Part shown: piece after piece, positions 8,238 to 16,325 of the stretch | How positions within the stretch are numbered: the stretch's first letter is position 1 | Layout of the letters: each line of letters starts with the position of its first letter | Origin: Pseudomonas sp. A-RE-19 | GTDB lineage: Bacteria > Pseudomonadota > Gammaproteobacteria > Pseudomonadales > Pseudomonadaceae | Assembly: GCF_019956555.1 (NCBI RefSeq) | Contig: NZ_JAHBDQ010000034.1 | Location: 1-40,777, forward strand | DNA length: 40,777 nt | Direction of reading: 5' to 3' | Made by a program: the position numbers and the translations under genes | Notes under the pieces: model-generated | The model's input: only the letters and a program-made list of their open reading frames with translations | Databases searched by the model: none | Told to the model about the DNA's origin: nothing

Positions 8238-9131
8238 ATGAACAAAGCTAAAAATAACGTACTTCGTGTTACCTGTCCTTCGATCCGGGGCGTAACCGCT
8301 GATATTACTGCTTTCTTGTCTGGGCATGGTTGCAATATTCGTGACAGCGCCCAATTTGACGATGAGAGCACCAATCACTACTTCATGCGCATTACCTTCC
8401 GCTCTGAGGAAGGTTGCTCACTGCAGGATCTCGAAAGAGAATTTCAACCACTTGTAGAGAAATACAAGATGGATTACGAATTCTTTGATGAGCGTACTAA
8501 ACGCAAAGTCATTTTGATGGTGTCTCGTTTCGGCCATTGCTTAAACGACCTGCTCTATCGCTGGAGCATCGGTGCCCTGCCAATCGACATCGTTGGCGTC
8601 ATCTCGAACCACTTGGACTTCCAAAAAGTAGTAGAAGGCCATGGAATTCCTTATCACCTCATCAAGGTAACCAAGGAAAACAAGGCAGAGGCTGAAGCAG
8701 AGCAAATGCGCATCGTTCGCCAAACCGGCGCAGAGCTCATCGTTCTAGCTCGCTACATGCAGATCCTCTCTGATGAAATGTGCCAACAGATGTCGGGCCG
8801 GATCATCAATATCCACCACTCGTTCCTGCCATCTTTCAAAGGTGGTAGCCCATACAAGCAGGCTTTTGATCGTGGTGTGAAACTGATTGGTGCAACCTCA
8901 CACTTCGTTACAGCTGACTTGGATGAAGGCCCGATCATCGAGCAGGATATCGTTCGCATTACTCACGCTCAGAGCCCAGAAGATTACGTATCGTTGGGAC
9001 GTGATGTTGAAAGCCAGGTGCTGGCACGCGCGATTCATGCCTATGTGCATGGCCGGGTTTTTCTAAACGACACTAAGACGATTGTGTTTCCGCCTTCGCC
9101 AGATTCGTATTCGTCTGAGACTATCGGCTGA
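8238..9131 (+). CDS. purU: Formyltetrahydrofolate deformylase
   Basis: Hydrolyses 10-formyl-THF to formate and THF, regenerating free folate. The 297 residues show an N-terminal ACT domain (about 8-85; SIRGVTADITAFLSGHGCNI) and a formyltransferase-like catalytic domain (about 90-280). Catalytic Asn191, His193 and Asp229 are visible in INIHHSFLPSFKGG and DLDEGPIIEQD. It begins 11 bases after folD, so the two are surely co-transcribed. In pseudomonads extra purU copies usually serve methyl-group or one-carbon disposal; here it fits removal of the carbon from the SHMT-like reaction. ACT regulation by glycine or methionine is known for the family but cannot be judged here. Confidence 0.95.
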   Translation: MNKAKNNVLRVTCPSIRGVTADITAFLSGHGCNIRDSAQFDDESTNHYFMRITFRSEEGCSLQDLEREFQPLVEKYKMDYEFFDERTKRKVILMVSRFGHCLNDLLYRWSIGALPIDIVGVISNHLDFQKVVEGHGIPYHLIKVTKENKAEAEAEQMRIVRQTGAELIVLARYMQILSDEMCQQMSGRIINIHHSFLPSFKGGSPYKQAFDRGVKLIGATSHFVTADLDEGPIIEQDIVRITHAQSPEDYVSLGRDVESQVLARAIHAYVHGRVFLNDTKTIVFPPSPDSYSSETIG

Positions 9132-9198
9132 TGCGCGTGCTTTGGCCAACATCCAGACCATAAAGTTTCGGACGCTTGGCCAAATCTTTAATACGAAA

Positions 9199-9226
9199 GC
9201 CCCCTTGGGAGTTCTTCTGAGGGGGC
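9199..9226 (+). terminator. Possible terminator after purU
   Basis: Arms GCCCCCT (9199-9205) and AGGGGGC (9220-9226) with a 14-base loop, 68 bases after the purU stop. The downstream sequence is not a strong T-tract, so termination is uncertain. It marks the likely end of the folD-purU transcript. Confidence 0.4.
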
Positions 9227-9350
9227 GCATTCATGTAAAAATTTGATCAACCTTAAATCAAAAAGCCATGAAAACAACTTAAAGCTTCGGCACTTTAATT
9301 ATCATTCCGCTCAACGCTACGCTAATAAAAACAAGGTGCGAGGCATACCA

Positions 9351-10697
9351 ATGCAAGAATCTACATGGTTGTTAGGGGTACTATTTGCGTCTATTGCTTT
9401 AATTATTATTTTGATTATGAAGGTCAGGCTTCACGCCTTCATAGCACTCGTGATCGCTTGCTTCGTGGTCGGACTTGGTGCGGGGATGCCTGTTCCAAAA
9501 ATTATTAGCACACTTGAATCAGGTATCGGCGGAACACTGGGTTTCCTAATTGCGATAATAGGCCTCGGAGGCATACTTGGTAAAATTCTAGAGGAGTCCG
9601 GTGGAGCTGAACGACTCGCTAAAACGTTACTCGATAACTTAGGTTCCAAACGAGCCCATTGGGTTATGGCTATTGTTGGGGCCATCGCAGGAATCCCAGT
9701 ATTTTTCGAAGTCGGCTTTGTTCTCCTGATACCACTTGTCTATGTCGTAGCGCGGGAAACAAAGATAAACACCTTATTTTTGGGAATTCCTCTCGCCATT
9801 TCCTTGATGACCATCCACTGCATTCTTCCTCCGCACCCAGCCGCGATGGCTATTACTGTTATGATGGGGGCTGATGTTGGGACTGTGATTATCTACGGAC
9901 TTTTGGTGGGCATTCCGACAATCATTATTGCAGGGCCTATTTGGGTAAACCTTTACTGTGGGCGAGAAGCCTCAGCAAGTCAGCAAGTATTCCTGAAAGT
10001 TCAAGGAGAAAGCGTTGGTGCGGCGCGAACACTGCCAGGGTTCGGGATTACACTACTGACCATTGGCTTACCCCTCATCCTCATGGTTTTTAAAACAGCT
10101 ACCGCAAGCCTCCCTGATGGTATGTGGGTAAAGTTGGCCGCACAGTTCGTTGGAAACCCTTTAATCGCGCTGATGATTTCTGTGGGGTTTGCCTACTGGT
10201 CGCTTGGCTTACGTCAACGTCGCACCATGATCGAGCTATTGGAACTGACTCAGCGTAGCTTTCCAGCCTTAGCCAATATTATCTTTGTGATCGGTGCGGG
10301 CGGTGCATTCAATGCTGTTCTGATCGAAAGTGGGGTGGGTAAAGCTATCTCAGGGCTTCTCGCAGGATCAGATATTAATTTGATTGTCCTTGCCTGGTTT
10401 GTTGCGTGGCTGATGCACTTTGCAGTCGGCTCGGCGACCGTAGCAATGGTGAGCGCCGCTGGCATGATTCACCCAATGCTAGCTGCCGACCCTCACTTGA
10501 AGCCCGAGATTCTTGTTATTGCCATCGGTGCCGGCTCCATCGGCTGGGCACATGTCACCGACTCTGCTTTCTGGGTCGTGAAGGAATACTTAAATGTATC
10601 CCTCTCAGATGCATTGAAGAAGTTCACAGGCGGGACGGTAGTAGCCTCCATCGTCGCTCTCCTGGCGACTCTACTACTAAATTACACCATCAGTTGA
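9351..10697 (+). CDS. GntP-family permease (DsdX/GntT-like)
   Basis: Integral membrane proton symporter of the gluconate/D-serine (GntP) family, 448 residues, close to the length of DsdX. Family signatures include SGIGGTLGFL, EVGFVLLIPLVY, LPPHPAAMAI, GAGGAFN and the C-terminal GSATVAMVSAAG. About 12 to 14 hydrophobic segments are visible. Start set at the ATG at 9351 (MQESTWLLG) after GAGG; the longer frame from 9243 adds 36 polar residues and is rejected. It follows purU after a hairpin, so it may have its own promoter. Context with dsdA favours D-serine or a related hydroxy amino acid as substrate over gluconate; sequence alone does not decide. Confidence 0.9.
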   Translation: MQESTWLLGVLFASIALIIILIMKVRLHAFIALVIACFVVGLGAGMPVPKIISTLESGIGGTLGFLIAIIGLGGILGKILEESGGAERLAKTLLDNLGSKRAHWVMAIVGAIAGIPVFFEVGFVLLIPLVYVVARETKINTLFLGIPLAISLMTIHCILPPHPAAMAITVMMGADVGTVIIYGLLVGIPTIIIAGPIWVNLYCGREASASQQVFLKVQGESVGAARTLPGFGITLLTIGLPLILMVFKTATASLPDGMWVKLAAQFVGNPLIALMISVGFAYWSLGLRQRRTMIELLELTQRSFPALANIIFVIGAGGAFNAVLIESGVGKAISGLLAGSDINLIVLAWFVAWLMHFAVGSATVAMVSAAGMIHPMLAADPHLKPEILVIAIGAGSIGWAHVTDSAFWVVKEYLNVSLSDALKKFTGGTVVASIVALLATLLLNYTIS

Positions 10698-10740
10698 AGT
10701 CATTCTGAAGGTCATGCCATTGAAGGCGCCATTACTATCG

Positions 10741-10778
10741 CCTATTTGATGCCACAAGGAATTACGTCATCAAATAGG
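10741..10778 (+). other. Stem-loop between permease and folK-like gene
   Basis: Perfect 11-base arms CCTATTTGATG (10741-10751) and CATCAAATAGG (10768-10778) with a 16-base loop, followed by TTTC. It lies 44 bases after the permease stop and 25 before the folK-like start; possible terminator or operator. Confidence 0.4.
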
Positions 10779-10802
10779 TTTCAGATCAGCGAGTCAGGCC
10801 TC

Positions 10803-11372
10803 ATGAAAAATCACAAAATCTATCTCGGCCTGGGCAGCAATGTTGAGCGTGAAAGACACATTGAGATCGCTCTTACAATGCTGGAAGAGCATCTGGAAAA
10901 TATCCGTTGCTCACCCGTTTATGAAAGCATCTCCCTAGACGGAGACCACCCGCCCTTTTACAACCTGGTAATAACTGCGACCACTGATCTCAACATTCGC
11001 GAGCTCGTAGCATGGATCAAAGGAATCGAGCACCTCCATGGTCGAAGGAGCGGGATGCAGCGGTTGATCACTCTCGATATTGATCTGCTCCTTTTTGACG
11101 GCCTGACTGGCGATATTGAAGGTGTCCAGCTGCCTAGAGCCGAAATTCTGACCCGCTCATTCGTGCTCTATCCTCTGCAGCTACTTGCACCTAAGCTGCA
11201 TCCACCTGGGTGCAAAATCTCCTTGGCAGAGCTATGGCTAAAGCTCAAACCGGGCCCAGAACTAATGCCTGTTCGCTACCCATTCGGCATTCCTCCCTTC
11301 CAGCTCGTCGGATCGACTATAGGAAAATGGCTTAACACTGCACCTACTGCCAAACCGTGCCTCATGAGATGA
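10803..11372 (+). CDS. folK: Divergent HPPK-like protein (folate biosynthesis pyrophosphokinase family)
   Basis: Resembles 6-hydroxymethyl-7,8-dihydropterin pyrophosphokinase, which makes the activated pterin for folate. Start at the ATG at 10803 gives 189 residues; HPPKs have about 160, and the extra length is a C-terminal extension. Seen: the glycine-rich start LGLGSN (8-13), the pterin region SPVYESISLDGDHPPFYN, and the Mg-binding TLDIDLLLF (D92, D94). Odd: the usual PRxLDLD reads QRLITLDID, so the Arg just before the Asp pair (R92 of E. coli HPPK) is missing. It may therefore be weak, altered, or a pterin-binding relative. Its place after purU suggests a role in supporting folate flux. 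Confidence 0.75.
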   Translation: MKNHKIYLGLGSNVERERHIEIALTMLEEHLENIRCSPVYESISLDGDHPPFYNLVITATTDLNIRELVAWIKGIEHLHGRRSGMQRLITLDIDLLLFDGLTGDIEGVQLPRAEILTRSFVLYPLQLLAPKLHPPGCKISLAELWLKLKPGPELMPVRYPFGIPPFQLVGSTIGKWLNTAPTAKPCLMR

Positions 11373-11483
11373 AAGGTTTGGTGCACCGTCATAAATTGTC
11401 TCAGCTTAAGCCCGTCCCGTTCTTGAAATTGCCTCTTTTTACCGGTACTTGTAGGGCACCAATCTCATGGACGGAAAGCAACC

Positions 11484-11780
11484 ATGCACCCAAAATTCAG
11501 AGTGATCGAGACCACCACACTGGACGATGGCAGCAAGCGATACAGGATCGTTGATCTTGTAGAAGGCGGCTCTGCTAGCAAGCATGGAGTGTTCAACTTA
11601 AGGACAGAAGCTGAGGCCGTATGCTCAACCCTGAATCATGGGTGCTATCGCTCTCAGCCACTTGGGACGCTGCAACGGCAATCATCGCACTTAACTACTT
11701 GTGTCTTTGATAAATCCCAAAATTCAGATGCACAGTTGTGCCATCTGACGGGGATCAAAGCCAACTGGTGGACCTACTGA
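11484..11780 (+). CDS. Small hypothetical protein
   Basis: Ninety-eight residues opening MHPKFRVIETTTLDDGSKRY after a GGAAAG ribosome site at 11473-11478. No family recognised. The first 50 residues look protein-like (alternating beta pattern, VDLVEGGSASKHGVF); the second half is rich in Cys, Gln and Ser and ends in WWTY. It ends just 6 bases from the convergent SulP stop. It could be a small beta protein or a degraded gene; confidence that it is translated is moderate. Confidence 0.5.
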   Translation: MHPKFRVIETTTLDDGSKRYRIVDLVEGGSASKHGVFNLRTEAEAVCSTLNHGCYRSQPLGTLQRQSSHLTTCVFDKSQNSDAQLCHLTGIKANWWTY

Positions 11781-11786
11781 ATGTGG

Positions 11787-13547
11787 CTAGTCCGCCGGAT
11801 GAATCACGAGATAGTTGTCGACGGCATCGTCTATCGTTGCAAAAAACGCCGATTCGCCAAACCGTGCGAAAAGCCCGAATCGTTTTAGCTTGTCCTTGAC
11901 CGGGTCCTTCATTTCGGCCACGCACAACTTGATACCCGCCTCATTCAAAGTTTCGTCCAGCTCAGCCAGCATGTCGGCGGAGGTCACATCCACGCTGGTG
12001 ACCGGTTCCGCCGCAACAACCAGCCAACGCACGGGCGTGGGCGATGTAGCCACGGCGTCGAGTACTTTGTCATGGAACAACTCGGCGTTCGCGAAAAACA
12101 AGGGTGCATCCCAGCGAAACAGGACCAGGCCAGGTATAAGGCGTGCATCGGGATAGCGCTTGATGTCGTGGTAACCCTTGACGCCCTCTGCGCTTCCCAG
12201 AATCGCAGAGTATGGGCGCCAGCCATCCCACAGGAACTCGATGACGGCTATCACTATGGCCAGGCCGATGCCTTCAATCGCTCCCAGCACGGCCACGCCG
12301 ACAGTGCAGACGATCGACAGCCAGAATTCCCAGCGCTGAATACGATAAATTCGTCGCAGGTCGGCAACCTCGATCAAGCCGATAGCGGACGCGATGACGA
12401 CCGCAGCCAGTGCGCTAAAAGGTAAATTTTGCAACAGGTCTGGCGCCACCATCAGCAGTAAGGCAACAGCAAGCGCGCCGACGACTCCGGTCAGCTGGGT
12501 TTTAGCGCCTGCGGCCTCGGCCACGGGCGTACGTGACGAACTGCTACTGATCGCAAAGCCCTGAAAAAATCCGGCGGCCAGGTTGGCGACGCCCAGTCCG
12601 ATCATCTCCTGGTTCGGGTCCACGTAGGTGCGGGTGCGCGCTGCATAGACACGCGAGAGCACGCTGGTGTCAGCAAACGAAACAAGGGCAACAGCGCACC
12701 CGCCGATCAGGACGGGAACAATATCGGCGGTGGTGATCCAGGGAATGGCGAATGCCGGCAGACCTTGTGGGAGAGAACCGAGAACCGACACCCCAGCACT
12801 CGCGCCAAGGTCCAGTACACCAACGGAGACGGTCGCTCCTGCCACTGCGATCAGAATGCTCGGTATGCGCTTGTTGCCCTTGAGCAGCAGAATCACCGCC
12901 AGAGTGGCTGCGCCAACCATGAAAGTGGCCCAATTGGTTTTTCCATGCATCACCGCTGTGGCGATCGCCCATAAGTTTCTCAGCGGTCCGTCTGTTTCGA
13001 TCGAAAAACCGAAAAACTTGGGCAGTTGACTGATCAACACCGTCAGCGCAATTCCGTTCATGTACCCGTAACGGATCGGTTTGGAAAGCAGCTCAGTGAC
13101 GAAACCCAGACGCGCGATACCTGCCAGGATGCACACCGTCCCCGACACGATCGCCATCATCCCCGCCAAGGCGACTGCACGATGCGGATCGCCGCCGGAC
13201 AGTGGCAGGATGACGGCGAGGATGACAGCCACCAGCGAAGAGTCCGGCCCCAGTACCAGAATCCGGCTGGGCCCGAACAGTGCATAAGCGAGCAGCGGAA
13301 CGATGGTCGCATAGAGACCATAGATGCCAGGTACGCCCGATGCCACTGCGTAGGCGATGCCAACGGGCACCAGCATCGTGGTCAGCACCAGCCCGGCCAC
13401 GATGTCGCGCCGCAACCACGTCATCTGGTATCCACGCAACGTACGCAGTCCCGGCAACCAGCGGTGCCATCCGGTTTGATCATTGCTCGACTGGCGTGCA
13501 ATCCGGCCCGGTTCCGGGACGGGAGGTGAAGTATCCGAATGGCTCAT
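11787..13547 (-). CDS. SulP-family anion transporter with STAS domain
   Basis: Inner-membrane carrier of the SulP/SLC26 family, 586 residues. The N-terminal part (about 40-430) has the family signature LVPVGIAYAVASGVPGIYGL and LFGPSRILVLGPDSS, with about ten membrane helices; a cytoplasmic STAS domain (about 450-570) holds FANAELF and DVTSADMLAELDETL. Substrate could be sulfate, bicarbonate or an organic anion; sequence does not say. It lies 49 bases downstream of PPK2 on the same strand and is probably its operon partner. SulP, PPK2 and related genes often sit in pseudomonad low-oxygen/stress regions, which would favour bicarbonate or anion balance under stress; that is inference. Confidence 0.92.
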   Translation of the reverse strand: MSHSDTSPPVPEPGRIARQSSNDQTGWHRWLPGLRTLRGYQMTWLRRDIVAGLVLTTMLVPVGIAYAVASGVPGIYGLYATIVPLLAYALFGPSRILVLGPDSSLVAVILAVILPLSGGDPHRAVALAGMMAIVSGTVCILAGIARLGFVTELLSKPIRYGYMNGIALTVLISQLPKFFGFSIETDGPLRNLWAIATAVMHGKTNWATFMVGAATLAVILLLKGNKRIPSILIAVAGATVSVGVLDLGASAGVSVLGSLPQGLPAFAIPWITTADIVPVLIGGCAVALVSFADTSVLSRVYAARTRTYVDPNQEMIGLGVANLAAGFFQGFAISSSSSRTPVAEAAGAKTQLTGVVGALAVALLLMVAPDLLQNLPFSALAAVVIASAIGLIEVADLRRIYRIQRWEFWLSIVCTVGVAVLGAIEGIGLAIVIAVIEFLWDGWRPYSAILGSAEGVKGYHDIKRYPDARLIPGLVLFRWDAPLFFANAELFHDKVLDAVATSPTPVRWLVVAAEPVTSVDVTSADMLAELDETLNEAGIKLCVAEMKDPVKDKLKRFGLFARFGESAFFATIDDAVDNYLVIHPAD

Positions 13548-13596
13548 GGGACTTTTGCCCTTTGGTGTACAGCGCGGCTTCGATTAAACGTACCGG

Positions 13597-14418
13597 TCAG
13601 AATTTTTCGGGAATTCGTCGCAGCGAGTAATCCGGTTCGCGATAGCCGCCAGGCTTCTGGCGTTTAGGCAACGTCACCTTCTCACGCATTACATCCTTGT
13701 ACGGAATGCGGCTTAGCAAATCAGAGATGATGTTAAGGCGGGCCCGCCGCTTGTCATTCGAGTTAGCCACAAGCCACGGACTATGTTCGGTATCAGTCAT
13801 CATGAACATGTCGTCACGTGCGCGGGAGTAGTCATACCAGCGGCTGTATGACTTAAGATCCATTGGAGTCAGTTTCCAGACTTTACGTCCATCCTTGATG
13901 CGCGCCTCGAGCCGGCGCGTTTGCTCCTCTTCGCTCACTTCCAGCCAATACTTGAGCAGGATAACCCCCGACTCGACGATCGCTCGCTCCACCAGGGGGA
14001 CTGACTTCAGGAAAGTGACAACCTGCTCTCTGGTGCAGAAGCCCATCACCCGCTCGACACCCGCCCGGTTGTACCAACTGCGATCGAAGATCACCACTTC
14101 GCCCGCTGCGGGCAGGTGCGGCAGGTAGCGCTGCAGATACATCTGGCTCTTCTCTCGGTCAGTCGGAGCCGGTAACGCCACGACTCGAAAAACGCGCGGG
14201 CTCACCCGTTCGGTGAGCGCCTTGATCGTTCCGCCCTTCCCTGCACCGTCGCGCCCCTCAAAGACGATACAGACCTTGATGCCTTTTGCTTTCACCCACT
14301 CCTGCAACTTGACCACTTCGACATGCAATGTGCGCAACTGATCAAGGTAATCCTTGTTACTCAGTCTCGAGCTTTCAGCGGGAATATCCTTAGGGGCTTT
14401 CTTCTTGTTCTTTGCCAT
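13597..14418 (-). CDS. ppk2: Polyphosphate kinase 2 family protein
   Basis: Cytoplasmic PPK2-family enzyme of 273 residues that transfers phosphate between polyphosphate and nucleotides. It has a Walker A loop GRDGAGKGG (55-63), the lid/acidic motif FDRSWYNRAG with D112, and the PPK2 C-terminal YDYSRARDDMF. This is a single-domain (class I-like) PPK2 by length. The Lys-rich N-terminus (MAKNKKKAPKD) is usual for pseudomonads. GAGG precedes the ATG at 14416-14418. It could rebuild ATP or GTP from polyphosphate when respiration fails, in keeping with the arginine deiminase block nearby. Direction (NDP or NMP acceptor) is not determined. Confidence 0.92.
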   Translation of the reverse strand: MAKNKKKAPKDIPAESSRLSNKDYLDQLRTLHVEVVKLQEWVKAKGIKVCIVFEGRDGAGKGGTIKALTERVSPRVFRVVALPAPTDREKSQMYLQRYLPHLPAAGEVVIFDRSWYNRAGVERVMGFCTREQVVTFLKSVPLVERAIVESGVILLKYWLEVSEEEQTRRLEARIKDGRKVWKLTPMDLKSYSRWYDYSRARDDMFMMTDTEHSPWLVANSNDKRRARLNIISDLLSRIPYKDVMREKVTLPKRQKPGGYREPDYSLRRIPEKF

Positions 14419-14961
14419 TGAAAAGACCTCACAAGTGCCAGTAGATGACTACCAATAGACTGACCTTGCAGGTGCAGCTATCAGCTTGCAGATCGCTCAT
14501 TGCTTCTAGCAAAACCGGTGTCGTGGACGGTTGTTCTGCTCTTGACGTTTGGCTCCAATACTAACCGCCTGAGTCTAGTCCATGATCCAACCTTCTACTG
14601 AAAAACATGGCCCCTTGCGGGACCGCGTAACGAGTGCCGCGACACCGATTTTTGTCGAAGGGGTCGACAGCGACTGGGGACGTTCTCCCCCTGGCTCGAG
14701 AGCTCCAGGGACATGTTGCCTGCCTGCCGTTGGCGGAACGGCAGGCCGTCCATAAACGGGCTGCCTAAACAAACTTAGTATGGATTTTTTCCAGAGGTGC
14801 CCTTAAGTGGTCAAAATCAAAATCGCGTGTAAAATTCTCTAGTGTTCTGGTGCTACCTCGAAGGCTGATTATCAGTATAGGAAAAAGTAATACTGGCTCG
14901 AACTCAACTCCGCAACTACGTCTTTACGCGGATTTTTCAGCTATTTGCAGGGTATCCAGGC
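14419..14961. other. Long intergenic gap between ppk2 and marC-like gene
   Basis: This 543-base gap holds divergent promoters. I find one strong structure, the hairpin at 14722-14746, and no recognisable protein. A 65-codon minus-strand frame (14575-14772) is rich in Pro, Gly and Arg and looks like chance. The right third (14800-14935) is AT-rich and is the likely promoter region for the marC-like gene. Confidence 0.5.
14722..14746. other. Perfect 10-bp stem-loop
   Basis: GCCTGCCGTT (14722-14731), loop GGCGG, AACGGCAGGC (14737-14746). No T-tract on either side. It might be part of an untranslated RNA or a REP-like hairpin; it does not match the REP type at 25772. Confidence 0.4.
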
Positions 14962-15636
14962 ATGGACAGTTTATTTGACGCTATCGTTCTTGGGCTGCTG
15001 GCGTTGCTGCCATTGATCAACCCCCCTACCACCGTGGCGCTTTTTCTAGCCCTTTCCCAAGGGCTTAGTCGAGAACAAAAAAACAAACAGGCACTCCTGA
15101 CTGCAGTGTATGTCTTTATTATCATGACACTCACCTACTACATCGGTGAATTTATCATGGGTGTTTTTAGTATCTCCATACCAGGCTTGCGGATTGCCGG
15201 CGGGGGAATTCTAATAATAATCGGCTCCGGGATGTTATTCCCTCAGCCCCGCCAGCCTTCCTCCGCTTGCGATAGCGAAGCAGAGCGAGCCAATTTTGCG
15301 TTCATTCCACTCGCCATGCCCAGTACTGCTGGCCCAGGTACTATTGCGATGATCATTAGTGCTTCTGCCACCATTAAACACAGCACGACTTTTCCATCCT
15401 GGGTATTGCTAACAGCACCTCCATTGATATTTCTTTCAACCTCTATAATTCTTTGGTGTTGTTTGCGCGCTTCCGACTTAATTATGAAAGCAACAGGAGA
15501 GTCAGGGATTGATGCCATATCACGCTTAATGGGTTTTTTACTCGTTTGTATGGGGGTTCAATTCGCCATCAATGGTTCGGTAGAAATCATACAAACCATC
15601 ATCAACAATAACACTCAACTCCTGCGCTCTCCGTAA
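14962..15636 (+). CDS. MarC/NAAT-family integral membrane protein
   Basis: Membrane protein of 224 residues with six predicted helices and the MarC-family signatures LLALLPLINPPTTVALFLAL and MPSTAGPGTIAMIIS plus the final GFLLVCMGVQFAING. Role in the family is poorly known: names such as neutral amino acid transporter or antibiotic-resistance protein rest on little evidence. The central loop (PQPRQPSSACDSEAERA) is polar. The GC content is lower than in neighbouring genes and the gene stands alone between two long gaps. Confidence 0.88.
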   Translation: MDSLFDAIVLGLLALLPLINPPTTVALFLALSQGLSREQKNKQALLTAVYVFIIMTLTYYIGEFIMGVFSISIPGLRIAGGGILIIIGSGMLFPQPRQPSSACDSEAERANFAFIPLAMPSTAGPGTIAMIISASATIKHSTTFPSWVLLTAPPLIFLSTSIILWCCLRASDLIMKATGESGIDAISRLMGFLLVCMGVQFAINGSVEIIQTIINNNTQLLRSP

Positions 15637-15917
15637 GCTAGAGCAATTCTAAAGTGTGGTCTCGATCGACCCATCGCTGCGTATACAGAGCACGTATCGA
15701 GCTGGACAGTTGCTGTCCGACATACGGTATTAGGCAGCGGGCAAACAGGCCAGGATGGTTGATATAGATCAATAATTTGCCGGTTCAACGAGTACACGCT
15801 GGCAAACACGCAACGATGCACGCCATGGATTGCTCACTCGCCAGCGGACACAGAAAGCAAAGGGATGAGCCTGCACACGTCAGGACGACTGATCTCTGCA
15901 TTTTTGGAACGCCGTCA
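15637..15917. other. Intergenic region with Anr-type promoter
   Basis: A 281-base gap after the marC-like gene. It contains a perfect Anr/FNR box (15759-15772). A frame reaching back to 15777 would extend the following small protein by 47 residues, but lacks a good start site. No other structure seen. Confidence 0.5.
15759..15772 (+). promoter_or_regulatory. Anr/FNR binding site, perfect consensus
   Basis: TTGATATAGATCAA matches TTGAT-N4-ATCAA exactly. A weak -10-like TACACG at 15793-15798 lies at the spacing expected if the box is centred near -41 (class II activation), directing transcription rightward to the 82-residue protein and perhaps on into the decarboxylase/arc block. Position fits low-oxygen induction of arginine fermentation genes, a known Anr target in Pseudomonas. 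Confidence 0.75.
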
Positions 15918-16166
15918 ATGAAGATTTATATTGAACAAAACCCTGCACAGAATCGCTGGTGGGTTCACATGGATCTGTGGGTGGCGAGCTTTCGCAGCCT
16001 TGATGGAGCTGAGTCGTTTGTCGAGAGATTGAATTCGCGAATTAATGCTCCGCACTCTCTGGAAATGATTACACATCATCCTCTGTGGTCGGAGACGATT
16101 TCCTACAGTCCGCCTCTCGATCAGCACGATATACCTCACTCGGTAAAGCGGCTTTCTCAGGATTGA
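15918..16166 (+). CDS. Small hypothetical protein under an Anr-type promoter
   Basis: Eighty-two residues starting MKIYIEQNPAQNRWWVHMDL, with the ATG at 15918 after TTTGGAAC. Family not identified; the beta-rich start and the segment SFRSLDGAESFVERLNSRI resemble small pseudomonad proteins of unknown function. It is the first gene after the Anr box and lies 159 bases upstream of the ornithine decarboxylase on the same strand. It may be a small low-oxygen stress protein. A longer start at 15777 is less likely because its first 47 codons look random. Confidence 0.6.
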   Translation: MKIYIEQNPAQNRWWVHMDLWVASFRSLDGAESFVERLNSRINAPHSLEMITHHPLWSETISYSPPLDQHDIPHSVKRLSQD

Positions 16167-16325
16167 TACACAAGGCTTCTCGGGCAGTGAATAAAAAAAA
16201 TCCCGACTGGCCAAGATGAGTCTATACCCAATATTGCCAATTATTTAAATCAGGGCTTTTTGCAGTAGCCCACATATTGACAGCCCTCAAATGCAGGTGC
16301 CCACGCACCGGCTGGGAGGAATGTT

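Noticed and set aside
9144..9183. Repeated TTGGCCAA-like words after purU, also near 4511 and 30833
   Set aside because: Short self-complementary words at inconsistent positions; expected by chance in this composition.
14575..14772. 65-codon minus-strand frame in the long gap
   Set aside because: Pro/Arg/Gly-rich, no ribosome site and contains the hairpin; likely chance.
16277..16282. TTGACA considered as a -35 element for speC
   Set aside because: No acceptable -10 at 16 to 18 bases downstream.
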